A stretch of 64,000 bases of DNA from Cronobacter sakazakii (GTDB lineage: Bacteria > Pseudomonadota > Gammaproteobacteria > Enterobacterales > Enterobacteriaceae). The stretch covers positions 3,038,001-3,102,000 of the forward strand of contig NZ_CP011047.1 in NCBI RefSeq assembly GCF_000982825.1. The letters are read 5' to 3'. The stretch's first letter is position 1, and the number at the start of each line of letters is the position of its first letter. Positions 1 to 8,973 of this stretch are shown here, one piece after another. The notes under the pieces were generated by a model. It worked only from the letters and a program-made list of their open reading frames with translations, did not search any database and was not told the DNA's origin. Both the position numbers and the translations under genes were made by a program.

Positions 1-509
1 CCTTTCATTTTGCCGCCGTAGAACATGTTCAGGAACAGCGTTTGCAGAATGTCGTCACGGTGATGGCCGAGCGCGATTTTCGTCGCGCCAAGCTCGGTCG
101 CGGTGCGGTAAAGAATGCCGCGGCGCAGGCGTGAGCAGAGCGAGCAGGTGGTTTTCCCCTCCGGGATCTTCTCTTTGACGATCCCGTAGGTGTTTTCCTC
201 AACGATTTTATATTCCACGCCAAGCGATGACAGATACTCCGGCAGGATATGCTCCGGAAAACCCGGCTGTTTCTGGTCCAGATTCACCGCCACCAGCGAA
301 AAGTTAACCGGCGCGCTCTGCTGCAAATTGCGCAGAATTTCCAGCATTGTGTAGCTGTCTTTACCGCCGGAGAGGCAGACCATAATGCGATCGCCTTCTT
401 CAATCATATTGTAATCGGCGATCGCCTCCCCGACATTGCGGCGCAGGCGCTTCTGCAATTTGTTGAGGTTGTACTGCTCTTTTTTGCTAATTTCTTGAAT
501 TTCAGACAT
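1..509 (-). CDS. ttcA: tRNA 2-thiocytidine biosynthesis protein TtcA, C-terminus cut by window edge
   Basis: This enzyme thiolates cytidine 32 of some tRNAs; it is an ATP-dependent, iron-sulfur-dependent PP-loop enzyme of the cytosol. The visible N-terminal 169 residues contain the PP-loop SGGKDS at residues 47-52 and the CSLC pair (Cys122, Cys125) known to bind the cluster. The sequence follows E. coli TtcA from the first residue (MSEIQEISKKEQ). The start is the ATG at 509-507. The remaining C-terminal part lies left of the window. The 285 bases to the next gene hold its promoter region, and I recognise no gene there. Confidence 0.97.
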   Translation of the reverse strand, partial: MSEIQEISKKEQYNLNKLQKRLRRNVGEAIADYNMIEEGDRIMVCLSGGKDSYTMLEILRNLQQSAPVNFSLVAVNLDQKQPGFPEHILPEYLSSLGVEYKIVEENTYGIVKEKIPEGKTTCSLCSRLRRGILYRTATELGATKIALGHHRDDILQTLFLNMFYGGKMK

Positions 510-794
510 TTAAAAGTGGCTCAGTTCTGCGTTGCGGCGCGCCCTGGCGGATTGCCCGGCGCGCGAATTCACCGTTGGCTTGCCCGCGCCCGGCGGATAT
601 CGCCGCTTGCGCCAGCAGGCCCGAATATTGTTCCTGTGCGTGGCGTGTATGGTACGGATTACCGCGACGAATACCAGCGCGTTTTGCATCGCACACCCCT
701 GTTTTGAAGCCGTAACATTTTGCTGCCACACTGAGAAAGACCGGATGCCGGGCTGTGGAGCCAGCGGCAGGGGAAAACCAACACGGGAGGGGCT

Positions 795-1907
795 ATGCGT
801 CTGGCGTCTTATAACGTAGAAAACCTGTTCGATCGCGCGCGCGTCATGTCGCAGAGTAGCTGGTCGCAGGGGCGGCCGGTGCTGGAAAAGTTCGCACGGC
901 TGAATGAACTGCTCGGCGAAATCACCTACAGCGAGGCCAGTAAAAAAGAGATGGTGAAGCTGATGGTGGCGCTCGGGCTTGAGAAATCAGACACCGGGCC
1001 GTTTGTCATTTTGCGTCGCAACCGTGGCAACCTGCTGAAACGCCCGCGCGACGGCGGTATCGAGATTATCGCCAGCGGCCGCGCCGACTGGGTCGGCTCG
1101 CTTGAGCTTATCGAATCGCCGGTGGATGAAGTCGCCATGCGCATCACCGCGAAAGTGATGAGCGATCTTAACGCCGATGTCCTGGCGGTGGTAGAGGCGG
1201 AGAGCCGTCCGGCGCTGGCGGCGTTTAACCAGGAAATTATCGCGGCGCTCGGCGGCGAGCCGTTTCGTCACGTCATGGTCATCGATGGCAACGACACCCG
1301 CGGTATTGACGTTGGCCTGCTTACTGGCGCGAACTATCCCATCGGCCTGATGCGCAGCCACGTGGACGATCGCGACGCGCGCAGCCAGCTGATTTTTTCG
1401 CGCGACTGCCCGGAATATTCGGTGCCGCTGAAAAGCGGCGACACGCTGTGGGTGATGGTGAACCACCTGAAAAGTAAAGGCTACGGCGGCAAAGCGGAGT
1501 CCGACGCCAGGCGTAAAGCGCAGGCGCAGCGGGTGGCGGAAATCTACAAGGCGCGCCGTGATGCCGGCGAGCAGTTTATTGCGATTGCGGGCGATTTCAA
1601 CGACACGCCGGAGAGCGACACCCTGGCACCGCTGCTCAAAGAAACCGATTTGCGCGACGCTTTTACGCACCCGGCGTTCGATAACGGCGGATACCCTGGC
1701 ACTTGGGGCAACAGCGCCAAAAACAACAAGCTCGATTACATTTTGCTGTCGCCCGCACTGTGGGAGCGCGTTACCGCAGGCGGCGTTATCCGCAAAGGCA
1801 TGTGGCCCGGCGAGCGGCCGGTAAAATGGGAGGTTTACCCGGAGCTGAAAAAGCCGCAGCAGGCTGGCTCCGATCACGCAGCACTGTGGGTGGATCTTAA
1901 TATTTAA
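795..1907 (+). CDS. Endonuclease/exonuclease/phosphatase family protein
   Basis: A 370-residue protein of the DNase I-like metal-dependent fold. Seen in the sequence: the N-terminal RLASYNVENLFD strand with the conserved Asn, a metal-site Glu in VVEAESRPAL, the VNHLKSKG motif with its catalytic-type His, the GDFNDTPES motif (Asp/Asn), and the C-terminal SDHAALWVDL with the general-base type His. The start is supported by GGGAGGGG just before ATG 795. It has no signal peptide. The substrate (nucleic acid, phosphoinositide-like or other phosphodiester) cannot be read from the sequence. It stands alone, with a 403-base gap after it. Confidence 0.85.
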   Translation: MRLASYNVENLFDRARVMSQSSWSQGRPVLEKFARLNELLGEITYSEASKKEMVKLMVALGLEKSDTGPFVILRRNRGNLLKRPRDGGIEIIASGRADWVGSLELIESPVDEVAMRITAKVMSDLNADVLAVVEAESRPALAAFNQEIIAALGGEPFRHVMVIDGNDTRGIDVGLLTGANYPIGLMRSHVDDRDARSQLIFSRDCPEYSVPLKSGDTLWVMVNHLKSKGYGGKAESDARRKAQAQRVAEIYKARRDAGEQFIAIAGDFNDTPESDTLAPLLKETDLRDAFTHPAFDNGGYPGTWGNSAKNNKLDYILLSPALWERVTAGGVIRKGMWPGERPVKWEVYPELKKPQQAGSDHAALWVDLNI

Positions 1908-2310
1908 ATCAGCGGCGACAAAAAACGGGCTACGCGACCTCGGCGCTGGCCCGGATTTATCCGCGTTTTCTCATCGGGTGAAAGAATAATAAAAGCCAGC
2001 ACGCCGCGCGTTATATTTTTCTCTTTTTATAGTCGAATTATTTACCAATAAGATACTGTTATATAAAACGTTATTGGTGTGCCTCTCCGCCTCGTTAATA
2101 ACGCGCCTGGCGTGCTTTCAATCCATAAAAATAACCCCCCGCAGCGGATAAAAATTACCCGTCTGGTTTCCCGCTTCGCTTGCATAAATATCTCGTCAAC
2201 TATACTGAAACCTGATTTCATCGTTGGCGCTGATAAGCGTCAGGTTCCTGAAACCCGGATGTCTTTCGCGTTTTAAAGGCGCGAAATGAAAAGAAACAGG
2301 AGAACAAACC
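1908..2310. other. Non-coding stretch with candidate stress promoter for the SDR gene
   Basis: No convincing gene. The stretch is AT-rich after 1980. CTATACT at 2200-2206 matches the -10 preferred by sigma-S, which would fit the SDR gene downstream (general-stress type). It leaves a leader of about 100 bases that contains an inverted repeat, AACCTGA / TCAGGTT, around 2211-2251. The Shine-Dalgarno of the SDR gene (AACAGGAGA) ends the region. The promoter is inferred from motif only. Confidence 0.35.
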
Positions 2311-3168
2311 ATGACGACACGTCCACAACCGCCATTCCCGGAACAGCAGCAGAATGTCCCTGGCAGCACCACCAAAATGCAGCCGCAGCCCGATCACGGC
2401 GAAACCAGCTACAAGGGCTCAGGCCGTCTCACCGGTAAAGCCGCCATCATCACCGGCGGTGATTCCGGCATTGGCCGCGCGGTCGCCATCGCGTATGCCC
2501 GCGAAGGGGCCGATGTGCTTATTTCGTATCTCGATGAGCATGACGATGCTAAAGACACCGCGCGTCTCGTGGAAGAGGCGGGCCGCAAAGCGGTGCTGGT
2601 GCCTGGCGATATCACCGATGCCGCCCACTGCCGCGCGCTGGTGCAGAAAGCAGCCGATGCGTTCGGCAAAATCGACATCGTGGTCAATAACGCGGCGTTC
2701 CAGATGACCCGCGATTCGCTGGATGAAATCAGCGATGAAGAGTTCGACCGCACCATGAAAACTAACCTGTACGGCATGTTCTGGATCTGCAAAGCCGCCG
2801 TGCCGCATATGCCCGCGGGCGGCTCAATCATCAATACCGCCTCGGTCAACGCCGACCAGCCGAAGCCGAAGCTCATCGCGTATTCCGCCACCAAAGCGGC
2901 TATCGTGAACTTCTCCGGCAGCCTGGCCGCGTTGCTTGCCGAAAAAGGCATTCGCGCGAACGCCGTCGCACCCGGCCCCATCTGGACGCCGCTGATTCCG
3001 TCCACCATGCCGCCGGAACAGGTCAAAGATTTCGGCAGCCAAGTGCCGCTGGCGCGTGCCGGTCAGCCTGCAGAACTGGCACCGATCTATGTGATGCTGG
3101 CAAGTGACGAGGCAAGCTACGTCTCGGGCGCGACCGTCGCCGTCACGGGCGGCCAGGCGGTTATCTGA
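2311..3168 (+). CDS. SDR family NAD(P)-dependent oxidoreductase (YghA/GSP39-like)
   Basis: A 285-residue short-chain dehydrogenase with the long Pro/Gln-rich N-terminal extension typical of the YghA / general stress protein 39 subgroup. Rossmann motif GGDSGIG near residue 50, NNAA near 129, catalytic Ser in NTASV and YSATK (Tyr-x3-Lys), and the PGPIWTPL loop are all present. The natural substrate is unknown; an aldehyde or sugar-derived ketone is plausible. The start follows ACAGGAGA. The phosphomannose-isomerase-like gene begins 16 bases after its stop, so the two are probably co-transcribed. Confidence 0.9.
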   Translation: MTTRPQPPFPEQQQNVPGSTTKMQPQPDHGETSYKGSGRLTGKAAIITGGDSGIGRAVAIAYAREGADVLISYLDEHDDAKDTARLVEEAGRKAVLVPGDITDAAHCRALVQKAADAFGKIDIVVNNAAFQMTRDSLDEISDEEFDRTMKTNLYGMFWICKAAVPHMPAGGSIINTASVNADQPKPKLIAYSATKAAIVNFSGSLAALLAEKGIRANAVAPGPIWTPLIPSTMPPEQVKDFGSQVPLARAGQPAELAPIYVMLASDEASYVSGATVAVTGGQAVI

Positions 3169-3184
3169 TAAAAAGGAGAGAGGG

Positions 3185-4255
3185 ATGCTCAACTATCCGC
3201 TTACGCTGACGACGCCGCTCGCGACCCACATTTTTGGCGGCACGCGCATCAAAACGCAGCTCGGTAAGGCGGAACTGCCGGAATCGCGCATCGCGGAAAC
3301 CTGGGAAGTGAGCGACGTTGACGGCATGATAGCGACCGTCACCAATGGCGAATACGCTGGCATGTCGTTGCGTGAGTTGACGACGCGCTATCCCGATGAA
3401 CTGGTCGCGCCAGGCTGGCGCGGCCCGTACTTTCCGCTACTCAGCAAATTTATCGACGGCAGCGGCATGCTGCCGGTGCATCTGCACGCCAACGACGACA
3501 TCGCGCAGCGCCTGGAAAACCAGCCGAATGGCAAAACCGAGGCCTGGCATATTCTCTGGGCCGCACCCGGCGCGACCTGCCTTGTTGGTATCAAAACCGG
3601 CGTCAAAAAAGAGGCGATCCGCGAGGCGTTACTGGCGGGCGATTATGACCGCGTCATGTACCGCCTGCCGCTCAAAACCGGCGATACGATCTATGTGCCG
3701 GGCGGGCAGTTGCACTCCTTCGGGCCGGATACGCTGATCTATGAGATCGAACAGACGTCTGATATTCAGCAGCATGCGATGCCGTGGAATATGGAAGATG
3801 GCTCGCCAGTGCCGCCTGACGAGCAGGCGCGTAACATCGATAAACTGCTGGAAGAATTGCGCCCTGAACTGCTGACCCAGCCGCAGCGCGGGCTGGTGCT
3901 GGAGGAGTGCGAGGCCGTCCAGCGTCTGCTGTGCTGCGCAGGTCCTTATTTCGCGCTGGAGCGCTGGCGCTTCGATACCTGCTACGACTACCACTTCTCC
4001 TCGGTGCGCATTGTCACCAATATCGGCGCGCCGGTCACTATCCACACGCCCGGTAACGCGGTGATGACGCTTGAGCGCGCGCAGAGCGTGATTCTGCCCG
4101 CCGCGCTCGGCGAGGCGGAGTTTTGCGGCAAAGGGGAGTTGCTGGTGAGTTACGTGCCGGATCTGACGCAGGAGATTGTCGCGCCGCTGCGCGCGGCAGG
4201 CTACCCGCAGACGGCCATCGACGCGCTCGGGGATATCAGCGGACGCCTGCGCTAG
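3185..4255 (+). CDS. Type I mannose-6-phosphate isomerase-like cupin protein
   Basis: A 356-residue protein of the type I phosphomannose isomerase family, which interconverts fructose-6-P and mannose-6-P using zinc. Visible: LPVHLHAND in the cupin metal site, the GQLHSFGPDTLIYEIEQTSD block (zinc-ligand His and Glu plus the family's EI-Q-SD signature), and a C-terminal second cupin. It resembles the short Bacillus-type (YvyI/Pmi) subgroup more than enterobacterial ManA, so a related aldose substrate is possible. ATG 3185 is preferred over the upstream in-frame ATG 3104 because AAAGGAGAG precedes it and 3104 lies inside the SDR gene. Its last 20 bases overlap the converging regulator gene. Confidence 0.8.
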   Translation: MLNYPLTLTTPLATHIFGGTRIKTQLGKAELPESRIAETWEVSDVDGMIATVTNGEYAGMSLRELTTRYPDELVAPGWRGPYFPLLSKFIDGSGMLPVHLHANDDIAQRLENQPNGKTEAWHILWAAPGATCLVGIKTGVKKEAIREALLAGDYDRVMYRLPLKTGDTIYVPGGQLHSFGPDTLIYEIEQTSDIQQHAMPWNMEDGSPVPPDEQARNIDKLLEELRPELLTQPQRGLVLEECEAVQRLLCCAGPYFALERWRFDTCYDYHFSSVRIVTNIGAPVTIHTPGNAVMTLERAQSVILPAALGEAEFCGKGELLVSYVPDLTQEIVAPLRAAGYPQTAIDALGDISGRLR

Positions 4256-6041
4256 CGCGCTGTTTCTCAAGCCGCCGGTAGAGTGTACTGCGCGAGACGC
4301 CAAGCTTACGCGCCGCAAGGCTCATGTTACCGTTCACGCTCTGCAAGATGGCGTCCACATCCGGCGCAGCGTTCTCTGAAGGCTGCGCCGGTTCTTTATG
4401 TCCGGCCACAGAACAATAGGGGGGCGGCAGGTCGTTTAACGTGACAACGTCACCATCGTCCGCCAGCGCCAGCAATACTTTCAGCAGGCTCGCAAGCTGG
4501 CGCACGTTTCCCGGCCACGGCAGACGCGCGATATGCTCAACCAGATCGGCAGACAGCGTGACGCCGCGGCGCGCCCCGCCCAGCTCCTGCCACAGCCGCT
4601 GGACAAAACGCGGCAGCGCGGGCCACTCGCGCAGCGGCGGAATGCGCAGCCGGTACTCTTCAATCCGGTAAAAGAGATCTTCGCGAAACGCCCCGCGCGC
4701 CACCATCTCGTCCAGCGGACGGTGAGTGGCGCAGATAAGCGTAAAGGTCACCGGTACGGCGCGGGTGCCGCCGAGCGGCACCACTTTTTTCTCCTGCAAC
4801 ACCCGCAACAGGCGGGTCTGCATGGCAAGCGGCATATCGCCAATTTCATCCAGAAACAGCACGCCGCCGTCGGCTTCGCGGATTTTACCGATATAGCCGC
4901 GGCTGCTGGCACCGGTAAACGCGCCGGGCTGGTAGCCAAAAAGTTCCGACTCAATCAGTTGCTCGGGCAGCGCAGCACAGTTAATGGCGACGAACGGGCC
5001 GTCGCGCCACTGGCTTTGTTGATGCAGGCGGCGGCTCAGGTGTTCTTTGCCGCAGCCGGTTTCGCCGGTAATGCACAGCGCGATGCCCGCGTTCAGCAGG
5101 CGCAGCGCTTTGGCGGTTTCAACGCCGCTCTCTTCTTCCTGCGAAATCGCGGGATACGCGGCCCAGACGCGCCGCGCCGGAAGCTGACGGCGGGTGTGGT
5201 AGCGGCGCTGGTTAATGGCGGTAAGGGCGGTGTCATCACTTGCAGGCAACGCCTGCGGGAACAGCGCGTCAAGCGAGAGCGTGCCGATATGCGCGGTGGA
5301 AAGCTTGAATTCGTCCATCGCCAGTTTATTGGCGGCCACCAGCCGGTTATCGCGGAACGCCAGCAGCAGCTCCTGTGCCGAGCCGAGCGCGGTTGGGTCG
5401 GTGTGCAGGCGCAGCAGCCACTGCTGGGCGTCGAGCTGCGCGATAACCCAGTCGTGCTCCAGCTGGCGCACGGCCTGACGCATCAGGCGGCCTGCCTCGG
5501 CCACGGGCTGCCGTGCAGGCGTGGAGAGATCCAGCACGCCCGCGATTTGCCCGTCCGGACGGAACACCGGCACGCCGTAGCAGTAAAGCCCGGCGTTCTG
5601 ATTGAGGAAATGCTGGCTGCCGTGGACCTCGCACGGCGCGTGCAGCGCCAGCGCGGTGCCGATGGCGTTCGTGCCGCGCGCGTGTTCGCCCCACAGATTA
5701 CCGGGCGCGAGCGCCACGCGCTGCGCCTTATGCAGAAACTGATTATTGCCGAAGGTATCCAGCACGAGACCGGTATCGTCCGTGGCGACCACAACCGACG
5801 GTGCGCGGCTCAGGCTCTCACCGAGCCGCTGCATCAGCGGGCGGGCGAGCGTTTTCAGCCAGCCGTGTTGCGATCGCGCCTCTTCAAGCAGGGCGCGGCT
5901 GACAAACGAGGTGGCGTCATCGTTGCGGGTCAGCCCGTAGCGCTGGCTGCGCTGCCAGGAGTCATTCAGCAGACACGGAAAAGACAGGTCGTCGCAGTAC
6001 GGCGTTACGCCTGCGGAGGTCAACGAGGCGCTGTGCGGCAT
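4236..6041 (-). CDS. Sigma-54-dependent activator, AcoR family
   Basis: A 601-residue enhancer-binding protein. Domains in order: N-terminal GAF-type sensor (residues about 60-210) with the AcoR-family signature WGEHARGTNAIGTAL, a PAS-like segment (about 220-290), an AAA+ domain with Walker A GETGCGKE (about 327), the sigma-54-contacting GAFTGA loop and Walker B GGVLFLDEIGDM, and a C-terminal Fis-type HTH (NMSLAARKLGVSRSTLYRRL). AcoR relatives activate acetoin or alcohol/aldehyde catabolism genes. It is transcribed away from the aldehyde dehydrogenase gene, which has a sigma-54 promoter, so it very likely activates that operon in response to an aldehyde, alcohol or acetoin. The inducer is inferred. 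Confidence 0.9.
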   Translation of the reverse strand: MPHSASLTSAGVTPYCDDLSFPCLLNDSWQRSQRYGLTRNDDATSFVSRALLEEARSQHGWLKTLARPLMQRLGESLSRAPSVVVATDDTGLVLDTFGNNQFLHKAQRVALAPGNLWGEHARGTNAIGTALALHAPCEVHGSQHFLNQNAGLYCYGVPVFRPDGQIAGVLDLSTPARQPVAEAGRLMRQAVRQLEHDWVIAQLDAQQWLLRLHTDPTALGSAQELLLAFRDNRLVAANKLAMDEFKLSTAHIGTLSLDALFPQALPASDDTALTAINQRRYHTRRQLPARRVWAAYPAISQEEESGVETAKALRLLNAGIALCITGETGCGKEHLSRRLHQQSQWRDGPFVAINCAALPEQLIESELFGYQPGAFTGASSRGYIGKIREADGGVLFLDEIGDMPLAMQTRLLRVLQEKKVVPLGGTRAVPVTFTLICATHRPLDEMVARGAFREDLFYRIEEYRLRIPPLREWPALPRFVQRLWQELGGARRGVTLSADLVEHIARLPWPGNVRQLASLLKVLLALADDGDVVTLNDLPPPYCSVAGHKEPAQPSENAAPDVDAILQSVNGNMSLAARKLGVSRSTLYRRLEKQRASAGVR

Positions 6042-6094
6042 GGCATTCTCCGGGTGGGTATATATGTTTCAAATATGTAGCATTTTGGTGTTGC

Positions 6095-6110
6095 ATGTGT
6101 TGCGACACAT
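6095..6110. promoter_or_regulatory. Candidate upstream activator site for the AcoR-like regulator
   Basis: A perfect inverted repeat, ATGTGT-TGCG-ACACAT, sits about 125 bases upstream of the sigma-54 promoter at 6234, a usual distance for enhancer sites. A second TGTTGC copy lies just to its left. Binding by the adjacent regulator is inferred. Confidence 0.5.
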
Positions 6111-6233
6111 GACACAGTTCCGCGACATTTTCCGTGTCCCGTGTCTGCTCTGCGCGCCAGCGATTCAAAAACCTCATTCTTAACCGATTGTTTATGAAGG
6201 TTTAATAGGGAGTTTTTACCATGCCCGTCACTC

Positions 6234-6250
6234 TGGCATAAGACCTGCTT
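6234..6250 (+). promoter_or_regulatory. Sigma-54 (-24/-12) promoter of the aldehyde/alcohol dehydrogenase operon
   Basis: TGGCATAAGACCTGCTT has the invariant GG (6235-6236) and GC (6247-6248) ten bases apart, close to the consensus TGGCAC-N5-TTGCW. It lies about 60 bases before the aldehyde dehydrogenase start and next to a sigma-54 activator gene, which supports the call. Confidence 0.75.
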
Positions 6251-6312
6251 ATATCTGTGCGCCGCACAGATAACTGTGCTTAACCGATTGTCGCTACACT
6301 GAGGAATCTGCC

Positions 6313-7833
6313 ATGAAATATGCTCACCCCGGTCAGCCTGGTGCACTCGTTAGCTTTAAACAGCGTTATGGAAACTTTATTGGCGGTCAGTTTGTCGAGC
6401 CTGTCGAAGGTCAATATTTCACTAACACCACGCCGGTGACGGGCGCGGTGGTGGCGGAGTTCCCGCGTTCTGGCGCAGCCGATATTGAGCGCGCGCTGGA
6501 CGCGGCCCATGCCGCAGCGCCCGCGTGGGGCAAAACCAGCGTACAGGAGCGCTCGAACCTGCTGCTGGCCATCGCCGATCGCATGGCGGGCCATATCGAA
6601 CAATTAGCGCTCACCGAGAGCTGGGATAACGGTAAACCGATTCGCGAAACGCTGAACGCCGATATTCCGCTGGCGGTCGACCACTTCCGCTACTTCGCCG
6701 GTTGTCTGCGCGCCCAGGAGGGCAGCGTCGCGGAAATCGATCAGTACACCGTCGCGTATCACATTTATGAACCGCTCGGCGTGGTCGGGCAGATAATCCC
6801 GTGGAACTTCCCGATCCTGATGGCGGCGTGGAAACTCGCGCCCGCGCTGGCGGCGGGCAACTGCGTGGTGCTCAAACCTGCGGAACAGACGCCGCTTGGC
6901 ATTTCCGTGCTGATGGAGCTGATTGGCGATCTGCTGCCACCGGGCGTGGTGAACGTGGTGCACGGCTTCGGGCAGGAGGCGGGCGAGGCGCTCGCGCGCA
7001 GTAAACGCATCGAGAAAATCGCGTTTACCGGCTCCACGCCGGTCGGGCGGCATATTCTGGCCTGCGCGGCGGAAAATATTATCCCCAGCACCGTCGAGCT
7101 TGGCGGAAAGTCGCCTAATATTTACTTTGCCGACATTATGCAGGCAGAGCCTGAATTTATCGAAAAAGCGGCCGAAGGGCTGATTCTGGGCTTCTTTAAC
7201 CAGGGGGAAGTGTGCACCTGTCCGTCCCGCGCCCTGATTCAGGAATCGATTTACGAACCCTTTATGGAACGTGTGCTGGCGCGTATGGCCAACATTCGTA
7301 AAGGCGACCCCTATGACACTGACACCATGATTGGCGCGCAGGCCTCTCAGGAGCAGTTCGACAAAATTCTCTCTTACATCGATATCGCGCGCGGCGAGGG
7401 CGGCCAGATCCTCGCGGGCGGCTCGCGTGTGAACCACGGCGCGGCGCTCGAGAAGGGCTTCTATATTGAGCCAACGCTGATTAAAGGCGAAAACGAGATG
7501 CGCTTCTTCCAGGAAGAGATCTTCGGGCCGGTTATCGGCATCACCACCTTTAAAGACGCTGACGAGGCGCTGAAACTGGCCAACGCCACGGAATTTGGTC
7601 TTGGCGCGGGCGTCTGGACGCGTGATACCAATCTCGCGTGGCGCATGGGTCGCGAAATCAAAGCGGGCCGCGTCTGGACCAACTGCTACCACCTCTATCC
7701 GGCGCATGCCGCGTTCGGCGGCTACAAGAATTCCGGCATTGGCCGCGAAACCCATAAAAAAGCGCTGGAGCATTACCAGCAGGTGAAAAATGTGCTGGTC
7801 AGCTATGACATTCAGCCTCTGAACCTTTTCTGA
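6313..7833 (+). CDS. aldB: Aldehyde dehydrogenase, AldB/ExaC type
   Basis: A 506-residue NAD(P)-dependent aldehyde dehydrogenase, close to E. coli AldB along its length; AldB oxidises acetaldehyde and related aldehydes to acids in the cytosol. Motifs: IIPWNFP, FTGSTPVG in the coenzyme fold, the ELGGKSPN catalytic Glu motif, and FNQGEVCTCPSR with the catalytic Cys. The C-terminus HAAFGGYKNSGIGRETH is typical. The start follows GAGGAATCTGCC. It is first in an operon with adhP, 32 bases apart, behind a sigma-54 promoter. Together the two enzymes would take an alcohol through the aldehyde to the acid. Confidence 0.92.
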   Translation: MKYAHPGQPGALVSFKQRYGNFIGGQFVEPVEGQYFTNTTPVTGAVVAEFPRSGAADIERALDAAHAAAPAWGKTSVQERSNLLLAIADRMAGHIEQLALTESWDNGKPIRETLNADIPLAVDHFRYFAGCLRAQEGSVAEIDQYTVAYHIYEPLGVVGQIIPWNFPILMAAWKLAPALAAGNCVVLKPAEQTPLGISVLMELIGDLLPPGVVNVVHGFGQEAGEALARSKRIEKIAFTGSTPVGRHILACAAENIIPSTVELGGKSPNIYFADIMQAEPEFIEKAAEGLILGFFNQGEVCTCPSRALIQESIYEPFMERVLARMANIRKGDPYDTDTMIGAQASQEQFDKILSYIDIARGEGGQILAGGSRVNHGAALEKGFYIEPTLIKGENEMRFFQEEIFGPVIGITTFKDADEALKLANATEFGLGAGVWTRDTNLAWRMGREIKAGRVWTNCYHLYPAHAAFGGYKNSGIGRETHKKALEHYQQVKNVLVSYDIQPLNLF

Positions 7834-7865
7834 TCCATCCGAACGACCCGTTAACGAGGTAACTG

Positions 7866-8897
7866 ATGAAAGCGATGAAAATGAAAGCGGCCGTGGTCAA
7901 GGCCTTCGGGCAGCCGCTGGAGATCCAGGAAGTGCTGGTGCCGGAAGTCACACCAGGTAAAGTGCTGGTGAAAATCGCGGCGACCGGCGTGTGTCATACC
8001 GATCTCCACGCGGCGGAAGGTGACTGGCCGGTGAAACCGAATCCGCCATTTATTCCGGGCCATGAAGGCGTGGGGCATGTCGTGGCGGTCGGCCAGGGCG
8101 TGACGCACATTAAAGAGGGGGATCGCGTGGGCGTGCCGTGGCTCTATTCCGCCTGCGGGCACTGCGAACACTGTCTCGGGGGCTGGGAAACGCTTTGTCA
8201 CAGCCAGCAAAACTCAGGCTATTCGGTTAACGGCAGCTTTGCCGAGTATTGTCTGGCAGACGCCAATTATGTGGGCATCCTGCCGGATAACGTCGAGTTT
8301 ACCCATATCGCGCCGATCCTTTGTGCGGGGGTGACGGTTTATAAAGGGCTGAAAATGACCGACACCAAACCGGGTGACTGGGTGGTGGTTTCCGGCATCG
8401 GCGGGTTAGGGCATCTGGCGATTCAGTACGCCAACGCGATGGGGCTGAACGTGGCGGCGGTGGATATTGATAACGATAAGCTGGAGTTTGCGAAACGCCT
8501 CGGCGCGCAGGTGACGGCCAACGCGCTGGAGGTCGATCCGGGCAGCTATTTCCATGACACTTTCGGCGGCGCGCACGGCGTGCTGGTAACGGCGGTGTCG
8601 CCAAAAGCGTTCGCCCAGGCGACCACCATGATGCGCCGCGGCGGTACGATGGTGCTGAACGGCCTGCCGCCGGGTAAATTCGATCTCTCTATCTTTGATA
8701 TGGTGCTGGACGGCACCACGGTGCGTGGCTCGATTGTCGGTACGCGTAAAGATCTCCAGGAGGCGCTTGATTTCGCGGGCCATAATAAAGTGGCGGCAGA
8801 AATTGCGGTCGAGCCGCTGGAGAATATCAACGATATTTTCGACCGTATGCGTAACGGGAAAATCACCGGTCGCATCGTGGTGGATATGTCGCTGTAA
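7866..8897 (+). CDS. adhP: Zinc-dependent alcohol dehydrogenase AdhP
   Basis: A 343-residue medium-chain, zinc-dependent alcohol dehydrogenase (propanol-preferring AdhP group; ethanol to acetaldehyde with NAD). Catalytic zinc ligands are in GVCHTDLH and GHEGVGH, and the structural zinc site is the four-Cys cluster CGHCEHCLGGWETLC. The Rossmann motif is GIGGLGHLAIQYA. The start at 7866 follows GAGG; an in-frame ATG at 7881 (MKAAVVKAF) would match the usual AdhP N-terminus, so the first five residues are uncertain. A GC-rich hairpin ends the operon. Confidence 0.93.
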   Translation: MKAMKMKAAVVKAFGQPLEIQEVLVPEVTPGKVLVKIAATGVCHTDLHAAEGDWPVKPNPPFIPGHEGVGHVVAVGQGVTHIKEGDRVGVPWLYSACGHCEHCLGGWETLCHSQQNSGYSVNGSFAEYCLADANYVGILPDNVEFTHIAPILCAGVTVYKGLKMTDTKPGDWVVVSGIGGLGHLAIQYANAMGLNVAAVDIDNDKLEFAKRLGAQVTANALEVDPGSYFHDTFGGAHGVLVTAVSPKAFAQATTMMRRGGTMVLNGLPPGKFDLSIFDMVLDGTTVRGSIVGTRKDLQEALDFAGHNKVAAEIAVEPLENINDIFDRMRNGKITGRIVVDMSL

Positions 8898-8898
8898 A

Positions 8899-8928
8899 AA
8901 TAAGCGCCGCAGGGAGGCGGCGCTTATT
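8899..8928 (+). terminator. Terminator-like hairpin after adhP
   Basis: AATAAGCGCCGC and GCGGCGCTTATT form a 12-bp stem around a six-base loop directly after the adhP stop. The tail is only TTATT, so it is AT-flanked rather than a classic U-tract terminator. Confidence 0.65.
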
Positions 8929-8949
8929 ACATCTCATTCTGATGAGAAT

Positions 8950-8958
8950 CTTCTGTCA
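8950..8958. repeat. IS1 target-site duplication, left copy
   Basis: CTTCTGTCA directly abuts the IS1 end at 8959 and is repeated without change at 9727-9735. Nine bases is the usual IS1 duplication length. Confidence 0.97.
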
Positions 8959-8973
8959 GGTAATGACTCCAAC

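Noticed and set aside
502..731. Two short frames between ttcA and the endonuclease
   Set aside because: Arg-rich, overlapping each other, no ribosome site and no known family.
987..1877. 296-codon minus-strand frame in the endonuclease gene
   Set aside because: Antisense shadow; the plus strand has all family motifs.
4533..6080. 515-codon open frame on the plus strand across the sigma-54 activator
   Set aside because: Antisense shadow of a recognised regulator; no family features.
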